From assembly GCA_043757025.1 (NCBI GenBank), contig JAYVQG010000177.1, forward strand, positions 1 through 7,337: 7,337 nucleotides of DNA. The letters run 5' to 3'. How positions within the stretch are numbered: position 1 is the first letter of the stretch; each line of letters opens with the position of its first letter. Below the pieces are notes generated by a model. That model worked only from the letters and a program-made list of their open reading frames with translations, was not told where the DNA came from and did no database searches. Shown here piece after piece: positions 1 to 6,517 of the stretch. Made by a program: the position numbers and the translations under genes. The stretch comes from Limnoglobus sp043757025. Its GTDB lineage: Bacteria; Planctomycetota; Planctomycetia; Gemmatales; Gemmataceae.

Positions 1-1
1 C

Positions 2-91
2 GTATTGGCCGCGACCGAAGCCGCACTGCGAACCTACATCACCACCGGCCAACTCCCGCCCCTACCCCAAGCCACAACTTCCGCAGGCTGA
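2..91 (+). CDS. C-terminal end of an unidentified protein (partial)
   Basis: Reading from base 2 there is an open frame of 29 codons ending at TGA (89-91). It would encode the tail of a protein with an Ala-rich helix-like stretch (LAATEAALRTYITTGQ) followed by a Pro/Thr/Ser-rich end (LPPLPQATTSAG). Many third positions are G or C, as in the confident genes of the window, which is mild support for real coding. No family can be named from so short a piece. It overlaps the last 30 bp of the opposing Hsp70-like gene, so one of the two 3' ends is probably not ancestral. The frame could also be open by chance. Confidence 0.3.
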   Translation, partial: VLAATEAALRTYITTGQLPPLPQATTSAG

Positions 92-1093
92 AGCGTTACA
101 CTCTATCTTCTCTATTCGACACAATCCGGCTATTGACACTTCATCCGCTATCCCGCTCCAATTTTCCTTCCGAAAGTCACCATCCGACAACTGATTGAGC
201 TTCTCGTTGACGAGGATTTTCAACTGGCGGCACACCTGATACCGCAGTGTGTCTTCGATTTGTTTTCGCTCGATCGCAGTGAGATTTTCTCGAATCAGGT
301 CATTCTGCTTGCATACCTGCGGCCACACCACTTCTTCCATGATTGCCAAATCGATGGTGTCTCCGCCGATCTGCTGGTATTGGGAGATGGACTGTGGCAC
401 CACTTCCAATCCGTCTGGTTTCGTCGCGTCGTATCCCACTTTCAGGGCGACCAGATCGCAGGTGCCGCCGCCAAAATCGAACACTAGTAAGTCGTTCGGC
501 CTGTTGGGATCGATGTTGAGATCCACGTCCGTATGAAGGAAGTCGATCAGCGCGGCCACTGGTTCGTCGATCAGTGTTACCATACCGGGGGTATCTACGT
601 GGAACCCGGCTAATTTCGCAGCGGCCAATGTGTCGTCCCGTTGCGCCCGCCCGAACGACGCAGGCACGGTCAGCACGGTCGGGTGCTTACGCGGATCGAA
701 GTCGGCCCCTTTCTCGGCTACCGTCATCAGACACAGTTGGCGAATCAAAGCTCCCCACACCTTTACGGGGCTATTGAGCGATGGGTCCGCCCGCACATAG
801 GATCGCCCGGTACCGAGGTGCGACTTCACCGAGCGAAAGTATTTATGAAAGTTCCGCCCCGATACCTGCCTCTTGCTTATCGCCTCATCGGCGTCGAATC
901 CGAATATGGTGCCATCGTTGGCAGTTCCAAAACGTGCTACTACCGAAGGGACTGCGGTTGATTTTGTCCATAATTGTATGTTGACGCGGAAATCAATTAC
1001 CGCTGGCTGCGGTACAGAATTGGGTCGGGAGCTGTTGACGGCGTAACTGACAGAACAGGAACTGGTTCCCAAGTCGATGCCGAAATGTCGCAT
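62..1093 (-). CDS. Hsp70/DnaK-family ATPase, truncated nucleotide-binding domain
   Basis: This encodes 343 residues if it starts at the ATG of MRHFGIDLG (1093); a start 8 codons upstream is open, but the protein family begins near this Met and a GGGG stretch precedes it. Seen in order: phosphate-1 loop GIDLGTSS (about 5-12); TVPASFGRAQRDDTLAAAKLAG (about 142-163), the classic Hsp70 VPAxFxxxQR...A region; IDEPVAA (175-181); phosphate-2 loop VFDFGGGTCDL (204-214); and IGGDTID (242-248). These show an actin-fold ATPase. The frame ends about where subdomain IIB should lead into the adenosine-binding GGxSRxP motif, which is absent, as is any substrate-binding domain. The final residues (DEVSIAGLCRIEKIECNASACGSCG) are unlike Hsp70 and use several ATA codons. 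It is therefore probably a truncated, possibly non-functional gene; a specialised short ATPase is the less likely alternative. No DnaJ or GrpE gene is adjacent. Confidence 0.75.
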   Translation of the reverse strand: MRHFGIDLGTSSCSVSYAVNSSRPNSVPQPAVIDFRVNIQLWTKSTAVPSVVARFGTANDGTIFGFDADEAISKRQVSGRNFHKYFRSVKSHLGTGRSYVRADPSLNSPVKVWGALIRQLCLMTVAEKGADFDPRKHPTVLTVPASFGRAQRDDTLAAAKLAGFHVDTPGMVTLIDEPVAALIDFLHTDVDLNIDPNRPNDLLVFDFGGGTCDLVALKVGYDATKPDGLEVVPQSISQYQQIGGDTIDLAIMEEVVWPQVCKQNDLIRENLTAIERKQIEDTLRYQVCRQLKILVNEKLNQLSDGDFRKENWSGIADEVSIAGLCRIEKIECNASACGSCGLG

Positions 1094-1131
1094 GTTGTCC
1101 CCAGTTCGACCGCACACGTTCGAGTGCTGCG

Positions 1132-1160
1132 AATATCCACGTACATTACTTTATTTGCAA
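1132..1160 (-). promoter_or_regulatory. Possible sigma70-like promoter of the Hsp70-like gene
   Basis: On the minus strand, TTGCAA (1155-1160) is separated by 17 bp from GATATT (1132-1137). Each hexamer matches four of six positions of the general bacterial -35/-10 consensus. The predicted transcription start would fall about 30 bp before the ATG at 1093. The surrounding 179 bp (1094-1272) is AT-richer than the genes and has no supportable coding frame. No heat-shock CIRCE-type inverted repeat was seen. The call rests on spacing and partial matches only. Confidence 0.3.
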
Positions 1161-1221
1161 TACTGGTTCGTCGTCCATTTGTCGCGTTTGCAAGCGGAAA
1201 TATTAGTCTCGTAACTCCCAT

Positions 1222-1239
1222 GCCTGCACGAATGCAAGC
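1222..1239 (-). terminator. Small UUCG-loop hairpin downstream of the M24 gene
   Basis: The minus-strand RNA reads GCUUGCA-UUCG-UGCAGGC, a 7-bp stem with one U-G wobble closing a UUCG loop. It lies about 33 nt after the stop codon of the M24 peptidase and could end or stabilise that transcript. There is no U-tract after it on the minus strand, so it is not a canonical intrinsic terminator. It also lies upstream of the Hsp70-like gene, where it could act in another way. Confidence 0.3.
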
Positions 1240-1272
1240 TCGCAAACAAGGTTTTAATAAAGAGGAAATAAA

Positions 1273-2358
1273 TCACGTCAACGAAAGGGCGTGCTGGCTC
1301 AGGCGCTCGTAGCCGGTCTCGGTGATGAGGTAATTGTGTTCGATGCGGACGCCGCCGATGCCATCGACGTACAGCCCCGGTTCGAGCGTCACGACGTCGC
1401 CGGTGACTAATGTTTCGAGCGATTGCTTCACCAAAAATGGCGGTTCGAGGTGGCTGAGGCCGATCCCGTGGCCGGCATGATGAGGGAACGAATCCGCGAC
1501 GCCGGCTTCCTTGAATACATCGCGCACGGCATTGTAAACCTCCCGCCCGTGGACGCCCGCACGCAGGTGGCGTTCCCCCGCTGACATCGCACTGACGCAG
1601 AGATCGAACAAGCGTTGCTGTTCGGGTTTCGGTTCGGCCCCGACGACGAGTGTATTCGTGAAGTCGCAGCGATAACCGTAGAGGATCACCGAGTAATCGA
1701 GGATGAGCATTTCGCCGGGTAAGATCGCGCGATTCGTCGCCGTACCGCCGCGTCTCGCCATCCCCGGCGACACGGCAAAATCGCCGTACACGATTACCGG
1801 TTGCTGCGCGTATTCGGTGCAGACTTTGAAGATACTCGAATAGACATCGAGTTCGGTCATGCCCGGCTTCACGTTCGCTCGTGCCCAGGCTTGCCCGGCT
1901 TCTGCGGCGCGGCAACAGGTCTGGATCGTGCCGATTTCGTCGTCGTCTTTCGCACGTCGCATTTCGCTGATCGCGCCGATCACCTGTATCGACATCGGGT
2001 CGTTCAGCGCATCGTGAATTCGCCCGTCGGATCCAGCCATCTCGACGACTTGCCGCAACACGAGCCGACGCGAACCTTGGCCGGGCGATTGACCGTCGTA
2101 CCACTTCAGAGGGATCCGTTCTTCGACGTGGCTCGCATCGACCGACTTCGGCAATCGATGGTCGTGGTACAGTTTCGCTTCGCCATCGGGCTGAATCAGC
2201 AAAAGTCCGCCGAAGTCGGCACCCAGGCTGAACGGATCGACGTGGAAATTCGCGAGGTAACGCAGGTGCAAAGCGTCGCCGAGTAACAGCGGCCCGGTCG
2301 GTTTGAGCTTCTTGACGAGGCGTTGTCGGCGAGCCGCACAACCTTCTGCAGTCAGCAT
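1273..2358 (-). CDS. M24B-family metallopeptidase (Xaa-Pro aminopeptidase/prolidase-like)
   Basis: This encodes 361 residues, starting at MLTAEGCAARRQRL. The start at 2358 is chosen because GAGGG lies 7 bp upstream, whereas the alternative Met 12 codons earlier has no such site. The protein has no signal peptide and should act in the cytoplasm, removing N-terminal residues before proline or splitting X-Pro dipeptides. The N-terminal 150 residues form a creatinase/prolidase-like domain (LLLGDALHLRYLANF; SEMRRAKDDDEI). The C-terminal pita-bread domain keeps all five expected metal ligands: Asp221 (ILDYS), Asp232 (YRCDFTNT, the usual 11 residues on), His297 (HHAGHGIGL), Glu326 (TLEPG) and Glu340 (VRIEHN). 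A second conserved His lies in GLSHLEPP (303). Length and motif order are normal for intact single-chain M24B enzymes. The gene stands alone, divergent from the hydrolase gene. Exact substrate (aminopeptidase or dipeptidase) cannot be told from sequence. Confidence 0.92.
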   Translation of the reverse strand: MLTAEGCAARRQRLVKKLKPTGPLLLGDALHLRYLANFHVDPFSLGADFGGLLLIQPDGEAKLYHDHRLPKSVDASHVEERIPLKWYDGQSPGQGSRRLVLRQVVEMAGSDGRIHDALNDPMSIQVIGAISEMRRAKDDDEIGTIQTCCRAAEAGQAWARANVKPGMTELDVYSSIFKVCTEYAQQPVIVYGDFAVSPGMARRGGTATNRAILPGEMLILDYSVILYGYRCDFTNTLVVGAEPKPEQQRLFDLCVSAMSAGERHLRAGVHGREVYNAVRDVFKEAGVADSFPHHAGHGIGLSHLEPPFLVKQSLETLVTGDVVTLEPGLYVDGIGGVRIEHNYLITETGYERLSQHALSLT

Positions 2359-2379
2359 AAAACAGCCCTCGGATTCGTG

Positions 2380-2398
2380 CCAATTCTCATGCAATTGG
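2380..2398. repeat. Short inverted repeat in the M24 upstream region
   Basis: CCAATT (2380-2385) and AATTGG (2393-2398) form perfect 6-bp inverted arms around 7 bp. The repeat begins 21 bp upstream of the M24 start codon and would lie in its leader or promoter. It could be a regulator site, but AT-rich hexamers recur easily by chance and no second copy was seen. The rest of the 177-bp divergent gap holds only the candidate promoter of the rightward gene. Confidence 0.2.
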
Positions 2399-2474
2399 AA
2401 TTACCATATTAAATCGCCCGTGTAACCCAAGCCGGATTCAGTTTCACTCGCGATGCGATCTTCACAAGAAACGG

Positions 2475-2503
2475 TTGACCCGTCGCTGCAAAGGCTTTAC
2501 CCT
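2475..2503 (+). promoter_or_regulatory. Candidate promoter of the exported hydrolase gene
   Basis: TTGACC (2475-2480), 17 bp, then TACCCT (2498-2503). The -35 matches the general consensus at five of six positions, while the -10 matches at three. TACCCT recurs before two other rightward starts in this window. A transcription start near 2510 would lie after the GTG at 2506, leaving a leader of about 25 nt before the ATG at 2536. This agrees with choosing the later start. Confidence 0.4.
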
Positions 2504-2535
2504 CTGTGAACCCGCCCGATTCGATGGAGAGACGC

Positions 2536-4608
2536 ATGTTTACCCGCCGCCAGATGATTTCCGGTTCGACTGCCCTCGCCGTTGGCAGTCTTGCGACCCC
2601 TGCCGCATCTGCCGAGGATTCGACGAGAATCTATACGGGAACCGATAAATCGACCGACGCGCGTATCGGTACCGTTCGCACGCTCAATAGCTATCACTCG
2701 TTCGTCGTGCCGAAGACGTTGGCCGAATGGGAAGCGCGCAGCAAGGCACTCCGCGAACAACTGCTGGTGGCGATGGGGTTGTGGCCGCTGCCAACACGCA
2801 CGCCGCTGAATGCGGTCATCCACGGCAAGATCGAGCGCAAGGGTTACACCGTCGAAAAAGTCTACTTCGCCAGCCAGCCGGGCCATTACGTCAGTGGGAA
2901 TCTGTACCGACCTGCGACGCCACTGGCTGACGGGGAGAAACGCCCCGCGGTGTTAGCGCCGCACGGTCACAACAAGAACGGGCGTTTCTGCGAGACGCCC
3001 GATGCCAGCATTCCCGAACTTTTGAAGACGAAAGCCGAATCGACGCCCGAAGCGGCGAAGTATCACCTGCAAGCCAAGTGTGCGATGCTCGCGCGGCTCG
3101 GATTCGTCGTCTTCCATTACGACATGGTCGGCAACGCGGACAGTTTGGCGATCCCACATGCGGAAGGCTTCAAGGACGTCAAGGCGGAACTCTGGTCGCA
3201 GAACGCGATGGGGTTGCAAACGTGGAACAGCTTCCGGGCGTACGACTTCCTCGAAAGCCTGCCCGATGTCGACGCGAAGAAGATCGGCGTCACGGGTCAA
3301 TCCGGCGGCGGCACGCAGACATTCATACTCTGCGCCCTCGACCCACGCCCCGTCGTCGCGTTCCCGGCGGTGATGGTTTCGACGACGATGCAGGGCGGTT
3401 GCTCCTGCGAGAATTGCTCTTTATTGCGGACGCACACGGACAATGTCGAAATCGCCGCACTGTTCGCACCGAAGCCGATGGCGCTATCGTGTGCCGACGA
3501 CTGGACGATGCAATTCCTGAAAGACGGTTACGGTTTGCCCGAGTTGAAGAAACTTTACGGCCTGTACGGCAAGGAAGAAAACGTCGCCGCGAAGCTCTGG
3601 CCCGAGTACCCGCACAACTACAACCAGCCGGCACGCGAGTTCATGTATTCGTGGTTCGTGAAGCACCTGATGGGGCGAACCGAAGAGGTAAAAGAGACCC
3701 CCTTCGTGCCGATTCTGCCGAAGGATCTGTCCGTCTACGATGCGAAGCACCCACGACCGCAAGACGAAATGAACGCGACGGCAATACGGCAACGTTGGAC
3801 GACCGAAGCGACGGAAGACGCAAAACTCAAGTCGCGCGAAGTCGTGCTACCCGCGATTCGAGCGATGATCGCGAGCGATCTTCCCACAAAAATCGCCATC
3901 CGCAAAGGGCCGCTCGATACGAAGCACGAAGGGTTCACGATGCACCGTGCGGTAATCGGCCGGGAGAATGAACGCGATGCCGTGCCGTTTGCGGGAGTGT
4001 ACGGCCCGAAGGTGGCGGAGAAATTAGTAATCTGGATTCACCCCAAGGGCAAGGCATCGTTACTCAGCGGTGATTCGCTCGTCGCACCCGTCAAGTCACT
4101 CGTCGATGCGGGCTACGCGGTCGTTGCGCTCGACTTGCTCGGCACCGGCGAGCAGGCATTTCGCAAGCCGTACACCGTCGATCCCAAGTTCGCGGGCTAC
4201 ACGCTCGGCTACAACCGCAGCCTGTTCGCGAATCGGGTTCACGACATTCTGACGGGAGTGGCATTCGGCCAGACGATCTTGAAATCGAAGACGATTCACC
4301 TGATCGCTTGGGGCGAATTCGGCCCGCTCGCCCCGTTCGCGAAACTCTTGGCGGGCGATGCCGTGTCGAAGACCGTCTGCGATCTCAATCAGTTTTCGTT
4401 CGACGCGATCCAATCGATCGACGATCCGATGCTGCTCCCCGGTGCGTGCAAGTATGGCGGGCTGAAGACGTACGTTGAGTTGTGCGGGCCGATGCTGTTC
4501 GCACACAACTTGCCGAAAGAGATTGCCGAAAGTGGTACGAGCCGCGTGAAGGCGAAGCTCAGCGACGAACGCGCCGTGGCATGGTTGCTCGAAACGGCGA
4601 AGCCGTAG
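2536..4608 (+). CDS. Tat-exported acetyl-xylan-esterase-like alpha/beta hydrolase, two-domain
   Basis: This encodes 690 residues from the ATG at 2536, preceded by GGAGAG (2526-2531) at good spacing. Earlier in-frame GTG (2506) and ATG (2524) codons lack such a site. The N-terminus is a twin-arginine signal: T-R-R-Q-M-I at 3-8, a short hydrophobic stretch, and a likely cut after AASA (about 26), so the enzyme folds before export. The first hydrolase domain carries APHGH (142-146, oxyanion-hole strand), the nucleophile elbow GVTGQSGGG with Ser256, a candidate acid at Asp321 or Asp322 (SCADDW), and the catalytic His360 in YPHNYNQPAREFMYSWF. A Cys cluster GGCSCENC (about 287-294) follows the nucleophile domain. 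The second half repeats alpha/beta-hydrolase strands (LVIWIHPKGK at 497; YAVVALDLLGTGEQ at 527), but its elbow position reads AWGEFG (591-596) with no Ser. By family, the likely role is removing acetyl or other ester groups from polysaccharides; the actual substrate is inferred only. Confidence 0.9.
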   Translation: MFTRRQMISGSTALAVGSLATPAASAEDSTRIYTGTDKSTDARIGTVRTLNSYHSFVVPKTLAEWEARSKALREQLLVAMGLWPLPTRTPLNAVIHGKIERKGYTVEKVYFASQPGHYVSGNLYRPATPLADGEKRPAVLAPHGHNKNGRFCETPDASIPELLKTKAESTPEAAKYHLQAKCAMLARLGFVVFHYDMVGNADSLAIPHAEGFKDVKAELWSQNAMGLQTWNSFRAYDFLESLPDVDAKKIGVTGQSGGGTQTFILCALDPRPVVAFPAVMVSTTMQGGCSCENCSLLRTHTDNVEIAALFAPKPMALSCADDWTMQFLKDGYGLPELKKLYGLYGKEENVAAKLWPEYPHNYNQPAREFMYSWFVKHLMGRTEEVKETPFVPILPKDLSVYDAKHPRPQDEMNATAIRQRWTTEATEDAKLKSREVVLPAIRAMIASDLPTKIAIRKGPLDTKHEGFTMHRAVIGRENERDAVPFAGVYGPKVAEKLVIWIHPKGKASLLSGDSLVAPVKSLVDAGYAVVALDLLGTGEQAFRKPYTVDPKFAGYTLGYNRSLFANRVHDILTGVAFGQTILKSKTIHLIAWGEFGPLAPFAKLLAGDAVSKTVCDLNQFSFDAIQSIDDPMLLPGACKYGGLKTYVELCGPMLFAHNLPKEIAESGTSRVKAKLSDERAVAWLLETAKP

Positions 4609-4614
4609 AGCGAT

Positions 4615-4644
4615 TTGGGTTGCGTCACTACGGCGGCGTACCCT
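4615..4644 (+). promoter_or_regulatory. Candidate promoter of the helical-repeat protein gene
   Basis: TTGGGT (4615-4620), 18 bp, then TACCCT (4639-4644), followed by ATTGTGAA. The -35 is a weak match. The TACCCT block and the following TGTGAA resemble the element at 2498-2510. It lies in the 86-bp gap after the hydrolase stop and 50 bp before the chosen ATG at 4695. This suggests the gene can be transcribed independently of the hydrolase, for which no convincing terminator hairpin is seen. Confidence 0.33.
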
Positions 4645-4694
4645 ATTGTGAATAGATGATTCCTCTACCTCATACGCCCCACGGAGTGGCCGCC

Positions 4695-5912
4695 ATGATT
4701 CGTCTCGCGGCTGTGTCGTTACTCGCGATATTCCTGTTCGTCGCCGTTGCGGTGGCCGACGACCCGAACCCGGCGAGCCTTGCGCCGACGCCGGAGCAGA
4801 TCGCGCGTGCCAAGCAATTGGTGCTTCAGTTGGGCAGTCCCGTTTATCGGGAACGCGACGAAGCCACGCGCGAACTCTTTAAGATGGGCCGCGTGGCGTT
4901 AGGCGTCATCGAAGCCACGATTAACGAGACGTCCGAACCCGAGATTCGCGAACGCTGCGAAATGCTCAAGCCGACGATCGAGGCGGCAGACTTGACCGCG
5001 AGGCTGAAAGCGTTTCTCGCTGACAAAGAAGGCAAGTTCTCGCACGATTTGCCGGGCTGGAACAAATTTCAGGAGATTACGGGTAACACGACGGGAGCGC
5101 GCGAACTGTTCGCGGAACTCTGGAAAAACAAGCTCAATGCGAGCCTACTCGCGGCCACGAAACTATCGAAGGAAGAGTTCGCGAAGCGAGTCCTGACGCG
5201 ACGCATCGACCTTTACAACACGACGATGCGCTATTCGCCGCAAGGACAACGAACCCCTGCCACGCTCGCCGATGTCGTAACGCTGCTATTCGCGGAATCG
5301 TACGATGGCGTCGCGACCGAACGCCAGTATTACTACGTCGTCACCAACGCCCTGAACCTTCCGAATATCCGCACGGCGATCACCGACGAAAAGAACGGGG
5401 CACCGGCACGCAAACTGTTGATCCGCTGGATGGACTCGCGCACGGAAATGTACGAGGTGTACAGCACGATGTCGCTCGCCGCGAGCCTGAACCTCAAAGA
5501 GGCACCGATCGCGAAGTACGCCGAGAAAGTGCTAGAACTCAAGGGCGCGACGGGCTATTATCGAATGTACGCATTGACGACACTCGCGCGCGTCGGCGGC
5601 AAAGAACACCTCGCGATCATGAAGAAGTGGCTCAAAGACGAAACCGTTCAGAAGGTCGTTCGCTTCGTCAACAACGTCCAACAGCAAACCGATATACAGG
5701 TTCGCGATGTCGCCCTGGCGATGTGCATCCTCGCCACCGATCAGAAGGTCGAAGATTACGGCTTCGACATGCTCTACGCGAACGCAAACCAGAACGTGGC
5801 CATGAAGTTTAGCTACAACAATTACAGTTTCGGATCCGACGACAAACGCAAAGCCGCGTTCAAAAAGTGGGACGAATTCGAGGCAAAACCGAAGAAGGAA
5901 GAGAAAAAGTAG
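4695..5912 (+). CDS. Secreted planctomycete-type HEAT-like helical-repeat protein
   Basis: This encodes 405 residues from the ATG at 4695, chosen because GGAG (4683-4686) lies 8 bp upstream and the protein then begins directly with a signal peptide (MIRLAAVSLLAIFLFVAVAVA, likely cut near 21). A start at 4656 would put 13 polar residues before the signal. The mature part is almost all predicted helix. The first repeat-like block, LGSPVYRERDEATREL (about 47-62) with EPEIRERCEML (81-91), is a pattern I associate with many planctomycete exported proteins. The block PGWNKFQEITGN...ARELFAEL (about 120-142) follows. The distal block IQVRDVALAMCILATDQK and EDYGFDMLY (about 334-361) also recurs in that lineage. 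The tail is Lys/Glu-rich (KPKKEEKK). No catalytic motif is visible, so a scaffold or binding role outside the cytoplasm is plausible but unproven. The stop lies 6 bp from that of the opposing nucleotidyltransferase gene. Confidence 0.82.
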   Translation: MIRLAAVSLLAIFLFVAVAVADDPNPASLAPTPEQIARAKQLVLQLGSPVYRERDEATRELFKMGRVALGVIEATINETSEPEIRERCEMLKPTIEAADLTARLKAFLADKEGKFSHDLPGWNKFQEITGNTTGARELFAELWKNKLNASLLAATKLSKEEFAKRVLTRRIDLYNTTMRYSPQGQRTPATLADVVTLLFAESYDGVATERQYYYVVTNALNLPNIRTAITDEKNGAPARKLLIRWMDSRTEMYEVYSTMSLAASLNLKEAPIAKYAEKVLELKGATGYYRMYALTTLARVGGKEHLAIMKKWLKDETVQKVVRFVNNVQQQTDIQVRDVALAMCILATDQKVEDYGFDMLYANANQNVAMKFSYNNYSFGSDDKRKAAFKKWDEFEAKPKKEEKK

Positions 5913-5918
5913 GCGGTA

Positions 5919-6497
5919 TCACGAACATTGCTGCCGCAGCGCGGTCGAAGAAATATCGAGGCGAAACTCCGCCTCGGTGAGTGCGGTGAACAGATTTTCG
6001 TTGCCTTCCCACACGCGGAACGCGCCTGTCTCATCGATGCGCCCGCCGACGAGAACGCGGCAACCGCGTTCGATTAGCGTGCAGAATGCTCTGTCGCGCA
6101 ACTCCGATTGACCAGCATAGTATTTCAAATCGAGCATCCGCACGGCGGTGTCGTAACCGACCACGAACGTGCAACCGGGGAACAGTGCAGCCTTCTGCTC
6201 GAAGGTGGCAGCCCACGTCAACCAGAGCGATGTTTCTTCTGGAAAGTTTACCGTACGGCGTTCGACGTCTTCGATCGTCAGGTTCGGCTTATCGACATTT
6301 TGAATGCTCAACTCGAAATCGACGTGCGATCCCAAGTGCAATGCCGCCACGCGCGCCAATTGCAAGTGGCCATCGTGAAGCGGATGGAACGAACCCGGCA
6401 ACAATGCCTTCGGTCGCGGCAAATCCGCACGGTACCTGCCGTGCGAATCGCGACACACCGTGGGATGCTCGCCCGCAAAAAACGGTTGCAGTTCCAT
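5919..6497 (-). CDS. HxGH nucleotidyltransferase-fold protein (cytidylyltransferase-like)
   Basis: This encodes 192 residues. The Rossmann-like nucleotidyltransferase fold is shown by LPGSFHPLHDGH (33-44), where G-S-F-x-P-x-H-D-G-H gives the HxGH nucleotide-binding motif (His41, His44), and by the C-terminal DISSTALR (181-188), the ISSTxxR motif that contacts the triphosphate. VGYDT (113-117) is a central strand. Enzymes of this superfamily join a nucleotide to a phosphorylated partner (NadD, CoaD, PanC and relatives). This one lacks features that would name it NadD or CoaD, and is closer in style to uncharacterised members whose signature reads GSFNPLHxGH. Substrate is unknown. The ATG at 6497 has an AGGA about 11 bp upstream, rather distant. 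It begins 20 bp after the stop of the SPASM-domain gene, so the two are probably one transcript. Confidence 0.82.
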   Translation of the reverse strand: MELQPFFAGEHPTVCRDSHGRYRADLPRPKALLPGSFHPLHDGHLQLARVAALHLGSHVDFELSIQNVDKPNLTIEDVERRTVNFPEETSLWLTWAATFEQKAALFPGCTFVVGYDTAVRMLDLKYYAGQSELRDRAFCTLIERGCRVLVGGRIDETGAFRVWEGNENLFTALTEAEFRLDISSTALRQQCS

Positions 6498-6517
6498 CGA
6501 TCATCGAGTCCTGAGAT

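Noticed and set aside
1801..2286. A 161-codon rightward frame antisense to the M24 gene
   Set aside because: It has no start signal and no recognisable domain, and lies wholly within a gene with intact catalytic residues.
1151..2383. A 410-codon leftward frame overlapping the M24 gene
   Set aside because: It is a shadow frame. Its translation is Arg-rich and low in hydrophobic residues, while the overlapping M24 frame has all catalytic motifs.
2506..2535. GTG or ATG starts giving a hydrolase 10 or 4 residues longer
   Set aside because: They lack a ribosome-binding site, the GTG lies before the predicted transcription start, and they put residues ahead of a normal Tat signal.
3078..3971. A 297-codon rightward frame inside the hydrolase gene
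   Set aside because: The translation is dominated by Arg and has no domain pattern. It is a by-product of GC-rich codon use in the true frame.
5930..5940. GCTGC-C-GCAGC as a bidirectional terminator between convergent genes
   Set aside because: A 1-nt loop is not feasible, no T-tract follows, and the sequence lies inside the nucleotidyltransferase coding region.
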